A stretch of DNA of 13,238 nucleotides from Saprospiraceae bacterium (lineage in GTDB: Bacteria > Bacteroidota > Bacteroidia > Chitinophagales > Saprospiraceae). Of this stretch, positions 6,679 to 13,238 are shown piece after piece (within the stretch, counting starts at the first letter, position 1; each line of letters opens with the position of its first letter). Position numbers and translations under genes: made by a program. The notes beneath the pieces are model-generated. The model was not told where the DNA came from. It did not search any database and saw only the letters and a list, made by a program, of their open reading frames with translations. The stretch is taken from positions 1 through 13,238 of the forward strand of contig CANETR010000011.1 in assembly GCA_947441325.1 (NCBI GenBank), given 5' to 3'.

Positions 6679-7953
6679 GTGCAACCACTGGCAGAACGCA
6701 TGCGCCCGAAAACCCTTTCGGAATATGTCGGGCAGAAACATCTGGTAGGTGAAAAGGGTGCCTTGAGCAATGCGCTACGCACAAAACATTTGCCATCCAT
6801 TATCTTGTGGGGTCCTCCCGGTGTAGGCAAAACAACGCTGGCAAATTTGCTGGCCAACGAACTGAAAAGACCTTTTTATGTACTTTCTGCCATCAGCTCA
6901 GGGGTGAAAGATGTGCGCGAAACAATCGAAAAGGCCAAAAATGCCCGTTTTTTCAATCAGCCCTCTCCTATTTTGTTTATCGATGAGATTCATCGCTTCA
7001 GCAAATCGCAGCAGGATTCGCTATTGGGCGCTGTGGAACAAGGCATTGTGACATTGATTGGTGCAACTACCGAAAATCCGTCATTCGAAGTTATCGGCGC
7101 CTTGCTATCGCGTTGTCAGGTTTATGTGCTTGAACCTCTGGCTAAGGAAGAGATGATGGAACTGGTGCAACATTCCATTAAACATGATGAAATTCTCAAA
7201 ACCAGAGAAATTCAAATAACAGAAGAAACGGCCATGTTGCGCTATGCCGGCGGAGATGCCCGTAAGCTGCTCAATATCCTGGAACTGATGGCAGGTATTA
7301 CTCCCGAGGGTGAAACTGTTATGATTACAGACGAGGCTGTACAAAACGCTTTGCAATCAAATATAGCGGTTTATGATAAAGGTGGCGAACTGCATTATGA
7401 CATTATATCTGCTTTTATCAAATCCATTCGCGGCAGCGACCCCAATGCTGCTGTTTATTGGCTGGCAAGAATGATTGAAGGTGGCGAAGATTTGAGTTTT
7501 ATTGCCCGAAGATTATTGATATTAGCAGCCGAAGACATAGGCCTTGCTAATCCAAATGCACTGCTTATTGCCAATCAGTGCTTCGATGCAGTAGAACGAA
7601 TTGGTTATCCCGAATCGAGGATTATACTTTCGCAGGCGGTGATTTATCTGGCCTGTTCGCCAAAAAGCAATGCTTCTTATATGGCAATAAATGATGCCAT
7701 CGAATTAGTAAAAAAGACCGGAAATCTTCCCGTTCCCTTACATTTGCGCAATGCTCCTACTCAATTGGCAAAGAGCCTGGGTTATGGCAAAGACTATAAA
7801 TATGCCCATAATTATCCTGGCAATTTTATTGAGCAGGAATTTCTTCCTAAAGAAATTAGCGGCACAGCTATTTACAAGCCAGGCGATAACAGTGCTGAGG
7901 ATAAATATCGCCAGCAGCTTGCGAGGCAATGGAAAGAAAGGTATAAGTATTAA
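6679..7953 (+). CDS. rarA: Replication-associated recombination protein A (RarA/MgsA), AAA+ ATPase
   Basis: RarA is a homotetrameric clamp-loader-like AAA+ ATPase (Mgs1/WRNIP1 family) acting at stalled replication forks. The 424-aa protein shows Walker A GPPGVGKT (45-52), Walker B with ILFIDEIHRF (98-107), sensor 1 GATTEN (128-133), an arginine-finger region LLSR (142-145) and sensor 2 GGDARKLLN. The C-terminal half has the RarA-specific 'SIRGSDPNAAVYWLARM', 'YLACSPKSNA' and 'PLHLRNAPTQL'. The start is GTG at 6679. An in-frame stop at 6661 leaves no upstream ATG, and the product then begins QPLAERMRP, where RarA proteins normally begin their conserved part. The 19-bp gap to purE suggests one transcript. 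Confidence 0.96.
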   Translation: MQPLAERMRPKTLSEYVGQKHLVGEKGALSNALRTKHLPSIILWGPPGVGKTTLANLLANELKRPFYVLSAISSGVKDVRETIEKAKNARFFNQPSPILFIDEIHRFSKSQQDSLLGAVEQGIVTLIGATTENPSFEVIGALLSRCQVYVLEPLAKEEMMELVQHSIKHDEILKTREIQITEETAMLRYAGGDARKLLNILELMAGITPEGETVMITDEAVQNALQSNIAVYDKGGELHYDIISAFIKSIRGSDPNAAVYWLARMIEGGEDLSFIARRLLILAAEDIGLANPNALLIANQCFDAVERIGYPESRIILSQAVIYLACSPKSNASYMAINDAIELVKKTGNLPVPLHLRNAPTQLAKSLGYGKDYKYAHNYPGNFIEQEFLPKEISGTAIYKPGDNSAEDKYRQQLARQWKERYKY

Positions 7954-7962
7954 GACAAGACC

Positions 7963-8001
7963 AGCAGTGTTCTTTTTTAATTAACAAAAAAGTACACTGC
8001 T
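7963..8001. terminator. Symmetric hairpin after rarA, possible bidirectional terminator
   Basis: The arms AGCAGTGTTCTTTTTT and AAAAAAGTACACTGCT pair over 16 positions with one mismatch (7971 against 7993), around a 7-nt loop (7979-7985). It lies 9 bp after the rarA stop. The lower part of the stem is mixed or GC-containing and the upper part is T/A only, so each strand reads a stem base followed by T6. This differs from the usual form with the T-run after the stem, so the terminator role is inferred from position. Confidence 0.45.
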
Positions 8002-8004
8002 CAA

Positions 8005-8104
8005 TGTACTGCCCCCAAAAAGTTAGACACTATTTGGGAGCAATTTTATGGAAAGAAAAGTAAAGTATAATTCTGAGTATACTCAAAATTGGAACTCAAA
8101 TTAA
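8005..8104 (+). mobile_element. Remnant of the left end of an IS3-family (IS150-like) insertion sequence
   Basis: The sequence from 8005 starts TGTACTGCCCCCAAAAAG and continues GTTAGACA, which looks like the terminal inverted repeat of IS150-group IS3 elements (recognised from memory, not searched). It is followed 43 bp in by an ATG (8048) whose frame reads MERKVKYNSEY, like the first residues of an IS3 OrfA transposase, and then departs and stops at 8102-8104. The helix-turn-helix, OrfB with its DDE residues and the right end are all absent. The break is near 8080, and the stop codon of the 514-aa gene on the other strand is at 8101-8103. No matching opposite end was seen in the window. Confidence 0.65.
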
Positions 8105-9645
8105 TAAATATTTTTACCCTTCATCCATTCCTCTTTTGAAAGCAAGTACTCACTGATGGCATGATTTCCAAGCTCTATACGAGTTTTGAGATTTTCAACA
8201 TTGTCTGTCGACAAGGTTAACCTTTTTTGCCAAGCCTTGTTTGCATTATCCCAATGTTTAAATCCTTTATTATGCAGAACTTTGGCATTAGCTTTTCTTT
8301 TTTCATCTTGATCTTCATGAATTTTTTTGAAAAGTACATTTCCCGGACCCTGTGCCTCAGCATAACATCCTCCTAATTTACCATATTTTACCTGCACATC
8401 AATAGCTGAATCTTGCGTTTTAAGTTTGGTCAATTCTTCATTATCTGCCAACTCTTTAGCTTTTACTTTATTTTGATGCTCGATTTTTCTATTTTTAGCC
8501 TTGTCGAATAGTTCAATAATAGAATTTCTTGTTGAAATAAAACTATCGACAATAATATCTTTGTCTTTATCCTCGCTTAGTAATCTATTAAATTCAGATA
8601 ATTTATTATCAATAACATCGAATTCCGGCTGATTACAGAATGGTTTAATATCAGCAGAATAAAGCAGTTTTTTTCTGTCTTCCAATAATTGGTAGTATAA
8701 AGCATCTCCCTCTTTTATTCGTTGTTCAATTTCCATTGGATTTTTAGGGCCGCCAAGATATTCTACAACATCGCCGACAGTTTCAGCAGTTTTATTAACA
8801 GCTTTTTCCCAAAGTACTTCAGCTACTTTTTTTGCGGCACTGGCAATTGCTGTAAGATCAATCTGGCTAGTATCGACAGATACCAAGAGGCCCTTCACGA
8901 CCAATTTACCTACCGGAACTTTAATAAGAGGCTCTTCGTAACTAAATTTCAAGAACTCTCCAACAATTTTTGCATTTGCAAATAATGCAATTTCAAAAGT
9001 ATCCCCGGATCTGTTCGGATTATCCCGATATAACCCAAAACTTGTTTCACCATTTATCGAACCCTCTGCCCTCAGACTTATTTTTACATCAATATTACCT
9101 ATTCCGATAAAAACAACCAATGATCCGCTTAATTCAATGGCCAAACCAACCTTTTCACCTTCCTTTAATGCAGATGTCTTTAATTCAACTTTACCATAAC
9201 ATCCAATTTCAAAAGGAAAAGGGGTTGGAACTATGGTTTTTATTTTAGGTGTATCTTTGCTGATTTTAGCACCTGCTTTTATCCCCTTTCCAGAGTATTC
9301 AAAGAAAAAATGAGAATTATCGTCTGATAATTCAATCTTTCTATCCTCAGTGTTATGCAATTCAATTTTAGGATTAAGTTCGTTTTCAGTTACTTTCGGT
9401 TCAAAAAATTCAACTAAAGGCTTTTCTGTTACAGCAGTTCCTGTTTTTACTTTTTCAATTTGGTTAATCCTTTTTAAAACTAATGCGATATCCTCTTTGC
9501 GTTGGTTTATCTCAGTCATTTCCTCTGTACTCAATACTCCGTCGTTTTGAATTGCCCAATCCTTATATGCTATAAGATCATTTTCCCACTTTTTTAAAGT
9601 GGTTTTTAGTTTATTAAGTTGCTCAACAAGAGTTTCTTTTGCCAT
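8101..9645 (-). CDS. Unrecognised 514-aa protein with N-terminal helical hairpin and central beta-rich region
   Basis: No family recognised. There is no signal peptide and no clear membrane segment. Residues 1-66 form two strongly helical, charged segments joined by a turn, 'NDGVLSTEEMTEI' (34-46), which resembles a DGxLSxEE hinge between coiled-coil helices. Residues 110-255 alternate hydrophobic and polar residues with many glycines and threonines ('KVELKTSAL', 'SLVVFIGIGNIDVKISL', 'SINGETSFGLY'), suggesting a beta sheet or barrel. From about 265 to the end it is helical and lysine/glutamate rich, with 'GGCYAEAQGPGNV' (425-437) as a distinct glycine-rich patch and an aromatic stretch 'GFKHWDNANKAW' (461-472). 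It stands alone between the IS remnant and the Mpo1-like gene. A cytoplasmic protein exported by a non-Sec route, such as cargo of a contractile injection system, is possible but unproven. Its C-terminus abuts the IS remnant and may be altered. Confidence 0.7.
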   Translation of the reverse strand: MAKETLVEQLNKLKTTLKKWENDLIAYKDWAIQNDGVLSTEEMTEINQRKEDIALVLKRINQIEKVKTGTAVTEKPLVEFFEPKVTENELNPKIELHNTEDRKIELSDDNSHFFFEYSGKGIKAGAKISKDTPKIKTIVPTPFPFEIGCYGKVELKTSALKEGEKVGLAIELSGSLVVFIGIGNIDVKISLRAEGSINGETSFGLYRDNPNRSGDTFEIALFANAKIVGEFLKFSYEEPLIKVPVGKLVVKGLLVSVDTSQIDLTAIASAAKKVAEVLWEKAVNKTAETVGDVVEYLGGPKNPMEIEQRIKEGDALYYQLLEDRKKLLYSADIKPFCNQPEFDVIDNKLSEFNRLLSEDKDKDIIVDSFISTRNSIIELFDKAKNRKIEHQNKVKAKELADNEELTKLKTQDSAIDVQVKYGKLGGCYAEAQGPGNVLFKKIHEDQDEKRKANAKVLHNKGFKHWDNANKAWQKRLTLSTDNVENLKTRIELGNHAISEYLLSKEEWMKGKNIY

Positions 9646-9768
9646 TGTTTAACTTGATTTATGTATTAACTTTTTACAAATAATTTTAATAATAATGTTA
9701 TATATATAATTTATTCAAATTGATCATAAATAAAAGATTCCGTATGTTTGTAATGCACTACTTAGACA
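9646..9768. other. Very AT-rich spacer, no gene seen
   Basis: This 123-bp gap separates the 514-aa gene from the end of the Mpo1-like gene. It contains an AT-only stretch around 9695-9715 (ATATATATAA) and must hold the promoter of the 514-aa gene. No exact TAnnTTTG element and no clear terminator hairpin were found. Confidence 0.5.
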
Positions 9769-10251
9769 CTAATACCTTATCCCCACACTTTTAAAGATAA
9801 AATGCAGCAACCAGGCAGGTCCTACCAGCAAAAACTGTAAATCTTTTAGAAATGAAGGCTTTTTTCCCTCTATACCATGTCCGATAAATTGTCCTATCCA
9901 GGCAATTACAAAAATTCCAATTGAGACAAGGACATAATTAATGTTATAACTATTTACCAATTCAAATAAATAATGATTGCCCGCAACCATTGCCCCTCCA
10001 ACCAATATAAATCCGATAAAGATTGGCAATGACAAGGTAGCATAATAAACAAGCGTAAGTAAAACTATTACTGAAGCCCAGTTTGCTAGGATTGTCCGCT
10101 CTGTAATAAAAGAAAATGGAATGGTATAAAACAAACCCATAATACTGAACATAATTGCTGGTACGCAAATCCAGTGAATGAGTTTATTAGTAGCGTTTTT
10201 GTGGCTTTCGCCATACTCGCTGAGCAGGATATCAATTTTTCTAGTTGTCAT
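9769..10251 (-). CDS. Mpo1-like / DUF962 membrane protein
   Basis: A 160-aa membrane protein of the Mpo1/YGL010w (DUF962) family. Yeast Mpo1 is an Fe(II)-dependent dioxygenase that shortens 2-hydroxy fatty acids by one carbon during phytosphingosine breakdown; the bacterial role is unproven but probably in hydroxy-fatty-acid or sphingolipid metabolism, as some Bacteroidota make sphingolipids. Signatures are 'ESHKNATNKLIHWICVP' (15-31, with H17 and H26) and 'WIGQFIGHGIEGKKPS' (118-133, with H125), plus the ending 'LLVGPAWLLHFIFK'. These histidines are the likely iron ligands. Four hydrophobic segments lie near 28-48, 56-90, 104-124 and 138-153. It is the last gene of a three-gene operon, 21 bp after tspO. 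The length is normal. The family is well supported; the substrate is inferred. Confidence 0.85.
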   Translation of the reverse strand: MTTRKIDILLSEYGESHKNATNKLIHWICVPAIMFSIMGLFYTIPFSFITERTILANWASVIVLLTLVYYATLSLPIFIGFILVGGAMVAGNHYLFELVNSYNINYVLVSIGIFVIAWIGQFIGHGIEGKKPSFLKDLQFLLVGPAWLLHFIFKSVGIRY

Positions 10252-10272
10252 GATTTTTTATTTTTCAAACTT

Positions 10273-10743
10273 TTATAAATTTAACCAAGCGATAGTAGCA
10301 TTGAGGAAGGCTGCAAAACTTACCCACAAAAGATATGGTATAAGCAGCCAGATTGTCCAGGGAACAAGGGAGTAAAATTTAATACTGGTCATTAAAATGG
10401 CAATCCATAGGATGATAATTTCAACAAAAGCGCCAAGCGGCCATTGGAAATAAAAGAATAAAAAAGACCATATTGTATTTAAGATAAGCTGTATAAAAAA
10501 CCAGCTAATAGCCAGGTTCCTCTCAGTGCTTGGGGCTAAAGACCAAACTTTCCAAAGCGCAATTGCCATAAAGGTGTACAACAAAGACCAAACTGGTCCA
10601 AAGACCCAATTCGGTGGATTGAAAGAGGGCTTTTGAAGGTTTATATACCAGTCTGACAGACTGTTTGCGGTAGCAAAACCACCAATTGCTGCAGCTCCAA
10701 AGCAGAGCAAAAGCGAAATAACAAGTTTTATAGCAGTACTCAT
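10273..10743 (-). CDS. tspO: TspO/MBR family protein (tryptophan-rich sensory protein)
   Basis: A five-helix membrane protein of the TspO / mitochondrial translocator protein family, which binds porphyrins, haem intermediates or sterol-like ligands and is linked to stress and redox responses. The 156-aa length is standard. Signature residues: 'WYINLQKPSFNPPNWVFGPVW' spans 32-52 (key W32, P39, P43, P44, W46, W52); 'LNTIWSFLFF' (88-97); and 'PYLLWVSFAAFLN' (136-148). The start codon overlaps the stop of the preceding gene by 4 bp (ATGA), which indicates translational coupling, and the Mpo1-like gene follows after 21 bp. The ligand cannot be told from the sequence. Confidence 0.95.
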   Translation of the reverse strand: MSTAIKLVISLLLCFGAAAIGGFATANSLSDWYINLQKPSFNPPNWVFGPVWSLLYTFMAIALWKVWSLAPSTERNLAISWFFIQLILNTIWSFLFFYFQWPLGAFVEIIILWIAILMTSIKFYSLVPWTIWLLIPYLLWVSFAAFLNATIAWLNL

Positions 10744-11300
10744 ACTTTACGAATAAAAAGTTCATCATAACCAATGCCCCAATACAAATCTTTGTGTTTG
10801 ATGGCCTCTTCCTCTGTATCAAAAACCTGCGCTTTCATTGGCAGGCTGCTAAAGCCATATTTACTCTTCAGGTATTCATACTCAGTACCATTGTAACGAT
10901 AAATGACATAACCTGTTTTGGTGAACTTATATACCATATCGGCAATTTCATTCATTCTTTTCTTCAGTGGGTCAGTTTCCTCTTCCTGTGCTGGCGCAAA
11001 ATTGATTTCAATTTTGCCTGTTTCTGATTTAAGCATTTCACTATTTACAGTTTCAGGTTTAAGGCCCGTTTCTGTCTGTTCTTTCTTTATAGCTGTTTCC
11101 TTTTTCAGTGAAATGAGCTGTTCAATATTTTCACTGATTTTATTATCCAGGGATTTTAATGCCTGCTGATAACCATCGAAATAAAGGGTTTCCAGGATTT
11201 TTTTTAATTCTTCGTCGGTTATCTTACGTAAGGAGTCCAAATCTATAATTTGGGTACCAATAGAGATAGATTTATTTTCCATATTGAAATAAAATTGCAA
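10740..11300 (-). CDS. Unknown 186-aa protein, first gene of the tspO operon
   Basis: No family recognised. The start at 11300 gives MQFYFNMENKS; the second Met, at 11282 (MENKSISIG), is an equally good start and would give 180 aa. There is no signal peptide or membrane segment, so it is probably cytoplasmic. Residues 20-75 are predicted helical and charged, with a coiled-coil look ('DEELKKILETLYFDGYQQAL', 'NIEQLISLKKE'). Residues 76-110 are a low-complexity, glutamate- and threonine-rich linker. The last 70 residues look like a compact alpha/beta domain ('GYVIYRYNGTEYEYLKSKYG', 'AQVFDTEEEAIKH', 'GYDELFIRKV'). The ATGA overlap with tspO means the two are translated together, so a role linked to TspO is plausible. 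It is a real gene, but its function is unknown. Confidence 0.75.
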   Translation of the reverse strand: MQFYFNMENKSISIGTQIIDLDSLRKITDEELKKILETLYFDGYQQALKSLDNKISENIEQLISLKKETAIKKEQTETGLKPETVNSEMLKSETGKIEINFAPAQEEETDPLKKRMNEIADMVYKFTKTGYVIYRYNGTEYEYLKSKYGFSSLPMKAQVFDTEEEAIKHKDLYWGIGYDELFIRKV

Positions 11301-11378
11301 CTAATTTGTATTTGAATTAAAATTAGTAAAGTAGTCGGATAAAATTAATTCTGAATGAATTTTTTTTTGAATTCAACT

Positions 11379-11415
11379 AAAAAACAAAACCGACCTCATG
11401 TGAGTGTCGGTTTTG
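11379..11415 (-). terminator. Rho-independent terminator of the SprB-repeat gene
   Basis: The minus strand reads CAAAACCGAC, a loop, then GTCGGTTTTG, a perfect 10-bp stem (11385-11394 with 11406-11415), followed by six T residues (complement of 11379-11384). It starts 12 bp after the stop codon at 11427 and insulates the tspO operon, whose promoter must lie between it and 11300. Confidence 0.9.
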
Positions 11416-11426
11416 CTTAATTCAAA

Positions 11427-13238
11427 TTATCGAAGCAATGTCACGGTCCCCCTCTTCAAAACAGGATTCGGATCGGATGGCAATTGCCAGCTGATAATAT
11501 ATAAATAGGCTTCTCTTGGCTGTTCTGTTCCATTGAAAGTGCCATCCCAAGAGCCTTGCAGATTATCGTAAACTAATTTCCCCCAGCGATTGTACACTTT
11601 GAATTCTTTTAGATACTGAACATTCAAATCTACCACACGGAAGATATCGTTTGTACCATCATTGTTGGGTGAAAAAGCATTTGGAATTTTAGGATCGGAG
11701 GCCGGATTTACGGTCAAAGTAAGGGTATCGGTGCTTACACAACCATCAGTAGAGGTTGCTGTAATAATCATCGTGTAAAAACCTGCAGGATCTAGCGATA
11801 CATTTGTCGCAAAACTTGTGTCATTCACAAAATTTGCGCTGCCTGGCACAGCTGTCCATTGATAAACAACTCCTTGTGAAGTTTGATTGCTACCGGCATT
11901 TACTTCAATGCTTTCACCTAAAACAATGCTGCTATCGACAATACCTGATTGACCTATAAATGCTGAAAGCTGCGGAATAAGTGGGCTAGCAATAGTGATG
12001 TTCTCCACAATGGTACAGCCATTGGCATCCTCAATTGTTAGCGTATAGTTGCCCGCGCTAAGACCTGTCAAATTCTGCGTAGTAGCAGCATTTTGCCAAA
12101 CAAAACTATAAGGCGCTCCTGCCCCACCCGAAGCCAATACATCGATGGAGGCATTGCTGTTGTTACAATCGGCTGGAACGGTTGTGATTGTTGCTTGTAT
12201 AGCCGAAGGCTCAGTTAATGAAGCCGAAATACTTGCCGTACAACCAAGGGCATCAGTTACAGTAACACTGTAATTTCCGCCATCCAAGCCACTTAGATTC
12301 TGTGTTGTCTGTCCACTATTCCACACAAAGCTGTAAGGACTCGTTCCGTTTGTAACTGTAAGTGAAACAGTACCGTCATTCGAATTATTACAAGCTGGAT
12401 TGACCGAATTATTCACAGCAAGCTGCGGCTGACCAGCGCTATTGACTGTATTAGCAGCATTCACAATAGAACAACCATTCGCATCCGTAATCGTTACCGA
12501 ATAAGAACCTGCAGCCAATCCAGAGATATCCTCTGTACTAGCTCCATTGCTCCACACAAAGCTATATGGTGAGGTTCCACCACTAACTGCTATATTGATT
12601 GCGCCAGGAGTTGAACAGTTTCCATTGGTTATACTTACAGTATTGCTTACAAGTACTGTAGGCGCTGTAATCACAATGGTATCGAATCCAATACAGTTTG
12701 TCACGCCATTATCTGTTACTATAACAGTATAGGTTCCAGGAGCTAAACCACAAAGAGAATCAAGTGTTGAATTGTTTGACCAGAGGTAGTCATAAGGTGC
12801 TGTGCCTCCATTCACTAAAACTTGAACACAGCCATCATTTGCAGCATTACAACTAAGGTTAGTACCTGTGGCAATTACCTGAAGACCTGGTGTTGAGCTG
12901 ATTGTTGCCGAGGCAAAAGATTGACAATTGTTGGCATCACTTATCGTAACTGAATAGTTGCCGGCAGCTAGTCCCGAAATGTTCTGCGTGGTTTCGCCAT
13001 TCGACCATTGGAAACTATAGGCAGCCGTACCTCCACTCACTGTTAAATTGACTCCGCCTATATTTGCCGATGAACAGGCAATATCAAGTGGAACCGTGCT
13101 GACTAAGATTGCCGAAGGTTCTGTAATTGTAAAAGTTTGAGATATATTGCAGCTGTTGGCATCAACTACAGTAAGTGTGTAATTTCCTGCCACAAGACCT
13201 GTCTGATTGGCAGTTGTCGAACCATTTGACCAGGTAAA
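11427..13238 (-). CDS. SprB-repeat surface protein with type IX (type B) C-terminal sorting domain (5'-truncated)
   Basis: C-terminal 603 residues of a large cell-surface protein; the frame is open to the window edge, so the true start lies to the right (the valine GTG at 13193 is internal to a repeat). It holds six units of about 75-85 aa of the SprB type, each with 'SGGTxPYSFxWSNGxTTQNxSGLxAGxYxVTxxDANGC', cysteines included; the rightmost is partial. Then comes a PKD-like region (about 11710-11985, 'VYQWTAVPG...FYTMIITATSTDGC'). Last is the gliding-motility-associated C-terminal domain (CHU_C/TIGR04131-like), from 'PNAFSPNNDGTNDIF' to the end, with 'FKVYNRWGKLVYD' and 'SWDGTFNG'. That domain is the type B signal for the type IX secretion system, so the protein should be exported across the outer membrane. 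It probably acts as an adhesin, as SprB does in gliding, but this need not be a gliding organism. Confidence 0.95.
   Translation of the reverse strand, partial: FTWSNGSTTANQTGLVAGNYTLTVVDANSCNISQTFTITEPSAILVSTVPLDIACSSANIGGVNLTVSGGTAAYSFQWSNGETTQNISGLAAGNYSVTISDANNCQSFASATISSTPGLQVIATGTNLSCNAANDGCVQVLVNGGTAPYDYLWSNNSTLDSLCGLAPGTYTVIVTDNGVTNCIGFDTIVITAPTVLVSNTVSITNGNCSTPGAINIAVSGGTSPYSFVWSNGASTEDISGLAAGSYSVTITDANGCSIVNAANTVNSAGQPQLAVNNSVNPACNNSNDGTVSLTVTNGTSPYSFVWNSGQTTQNLSGLDGGNYSVTVTDALGCTASISASLTEPSAIQATITTVPADCNNSNASIDVLASGGAGAPYSFVWQNAATTQNLTGLSAGNYTLTIEDANGCTIVENITIASPLIPQLSAFIGQSGIVDSSIVLGESIEVNAGSNQTSQGVVYQWTAVPGSANFVNDTSFATNVSLDPAGFYTMIITATSTDGCVSTDTLTLTVNPASDPKIPNAFSPNNDGTNDIFRVVDLNVQYLKEFKVYNRWGKLVYDNLQGSWDGTFNGTEQPREAYLYIISWQLPSDPNPVLKRGTVTLLR
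11990..13238 (-). repeat. Tandem SprB-type protein repeats (about 240-bp units)
   Basis: About six units recur in the coding sequence, each giving the core 'GGTxPYSFxWSNG' and 'GLxAGxYxVTxxDANGC'. The DNA copies are diverged rather than identical, so the array is old compared with the heptamer array near purE. The array continues beyond the right edge, so the total number is unknown. Confidence 0.9.

Noticed and set aside
6465..6857. Long minus-strand open frame opposite purE and rarA
   Set aside because: Antisense to two well-supported genes and spanning their junction; composition looks like a shadow of their codons.
7738..7984. Short frames on both strands at the end of rarA
   Set aside because: They overlap the conserved RarA C-terminus and have no start context or known motif.
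9757..9773. CTTAGACACTA resembles GTTAGACACTA of the IS remnant (8022-8032), as if a second IS end
   Set aside because: It is in direct, not inverted, orientation, lacks the TGTACTGCCCCC tip, and lies at the coding end of the Mpo1-like gene.
12547..12732. Plus-strand frame inside the SprB-repeat gene
   Set aside because: Antisense to a strongly supported repeat protein; a shadow of the repeat codons.

Overview
The window looks like a chromosomal segment from a member of the Bacteroidota. The evidence is a type IX secretion (type B) C-terminal sorting domain behind SprB repeats, promoter-like elements resembling the Bacteroidota consensus TAnnTTTG, secreted proteins cut at an 'xAQ' signal-peptide end, and generally AT-rich DNA with weak ribosome binding sites. 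The content is mostly housekeeping and membrane-lipid genes, with two small islands of accessory character: the purK-purE spacer and the rarA / 514-aa gene junction.

Layout. 1-398: 3' end of an OmpA-type peptidoglycan-binding protein (+). 475-840: small cysteine-rich secreted protein (-), with a good -7 promoter element. 925-950: strong terminator for ffh. 996-2339: ffh, the SRP GTPase (-). 2560-3627: alkB-type membrane di-iron hydroxylase (-). 3771-4799: an ATP-grasp protein with a hydrophobic N-terminus (+), ending 2 bp before purK (4802-5926, +). A 238-bp spacer (5927-6164) holds ordered repeats: two inverted heptamers, three copies of a 27-bp unit and six perfect 7-bp tandem copies. It is followed by purE (6165-6659, +) and rarA (6679-7953, +). 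After rarA come a symmetric hairpin and a single-ended remnant of an IS3/IS150-type insertion sequence (about 8005-8080). The remnant abuts the 3' end of an unrecognised 514-aa protein gene (8101-9645, -). 9769-11300 is a tight minus-strand operon: unknown 186-aa protein, then TspO, then Mpo1/DUF962-like protein. 11385-11415 is a terminator, and 11427-13238 is the C-terminal part of a large SprB-repeat surface protein (-) that runs off the right edge.

How the genes work together. PurK and PurE catalyse consecutive steps (AIR to N5-CAIR to CAIR) of purine synthesis. They are read in the same direction but are split by the repeat spacer, in the order K-E. Ffh feeds the inner-membrane and secretory routes used by the OmpA-like, small secreted and SprB-repeat proteins. 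The TspO-Mpo1 pair suggests a membrane or lipid-related operon.

No RNA gene, CRISPR array or complete mobile element was seen. The window contains no clear new multi-gene system. The best candidates for something undescribed are the 514-aa protein, the three-gene TspO/Mpo1 operon with its unknown first gene, and the heptamer array placed where it could affect purE expression. No gene-free stretch exceeds 300 bases.
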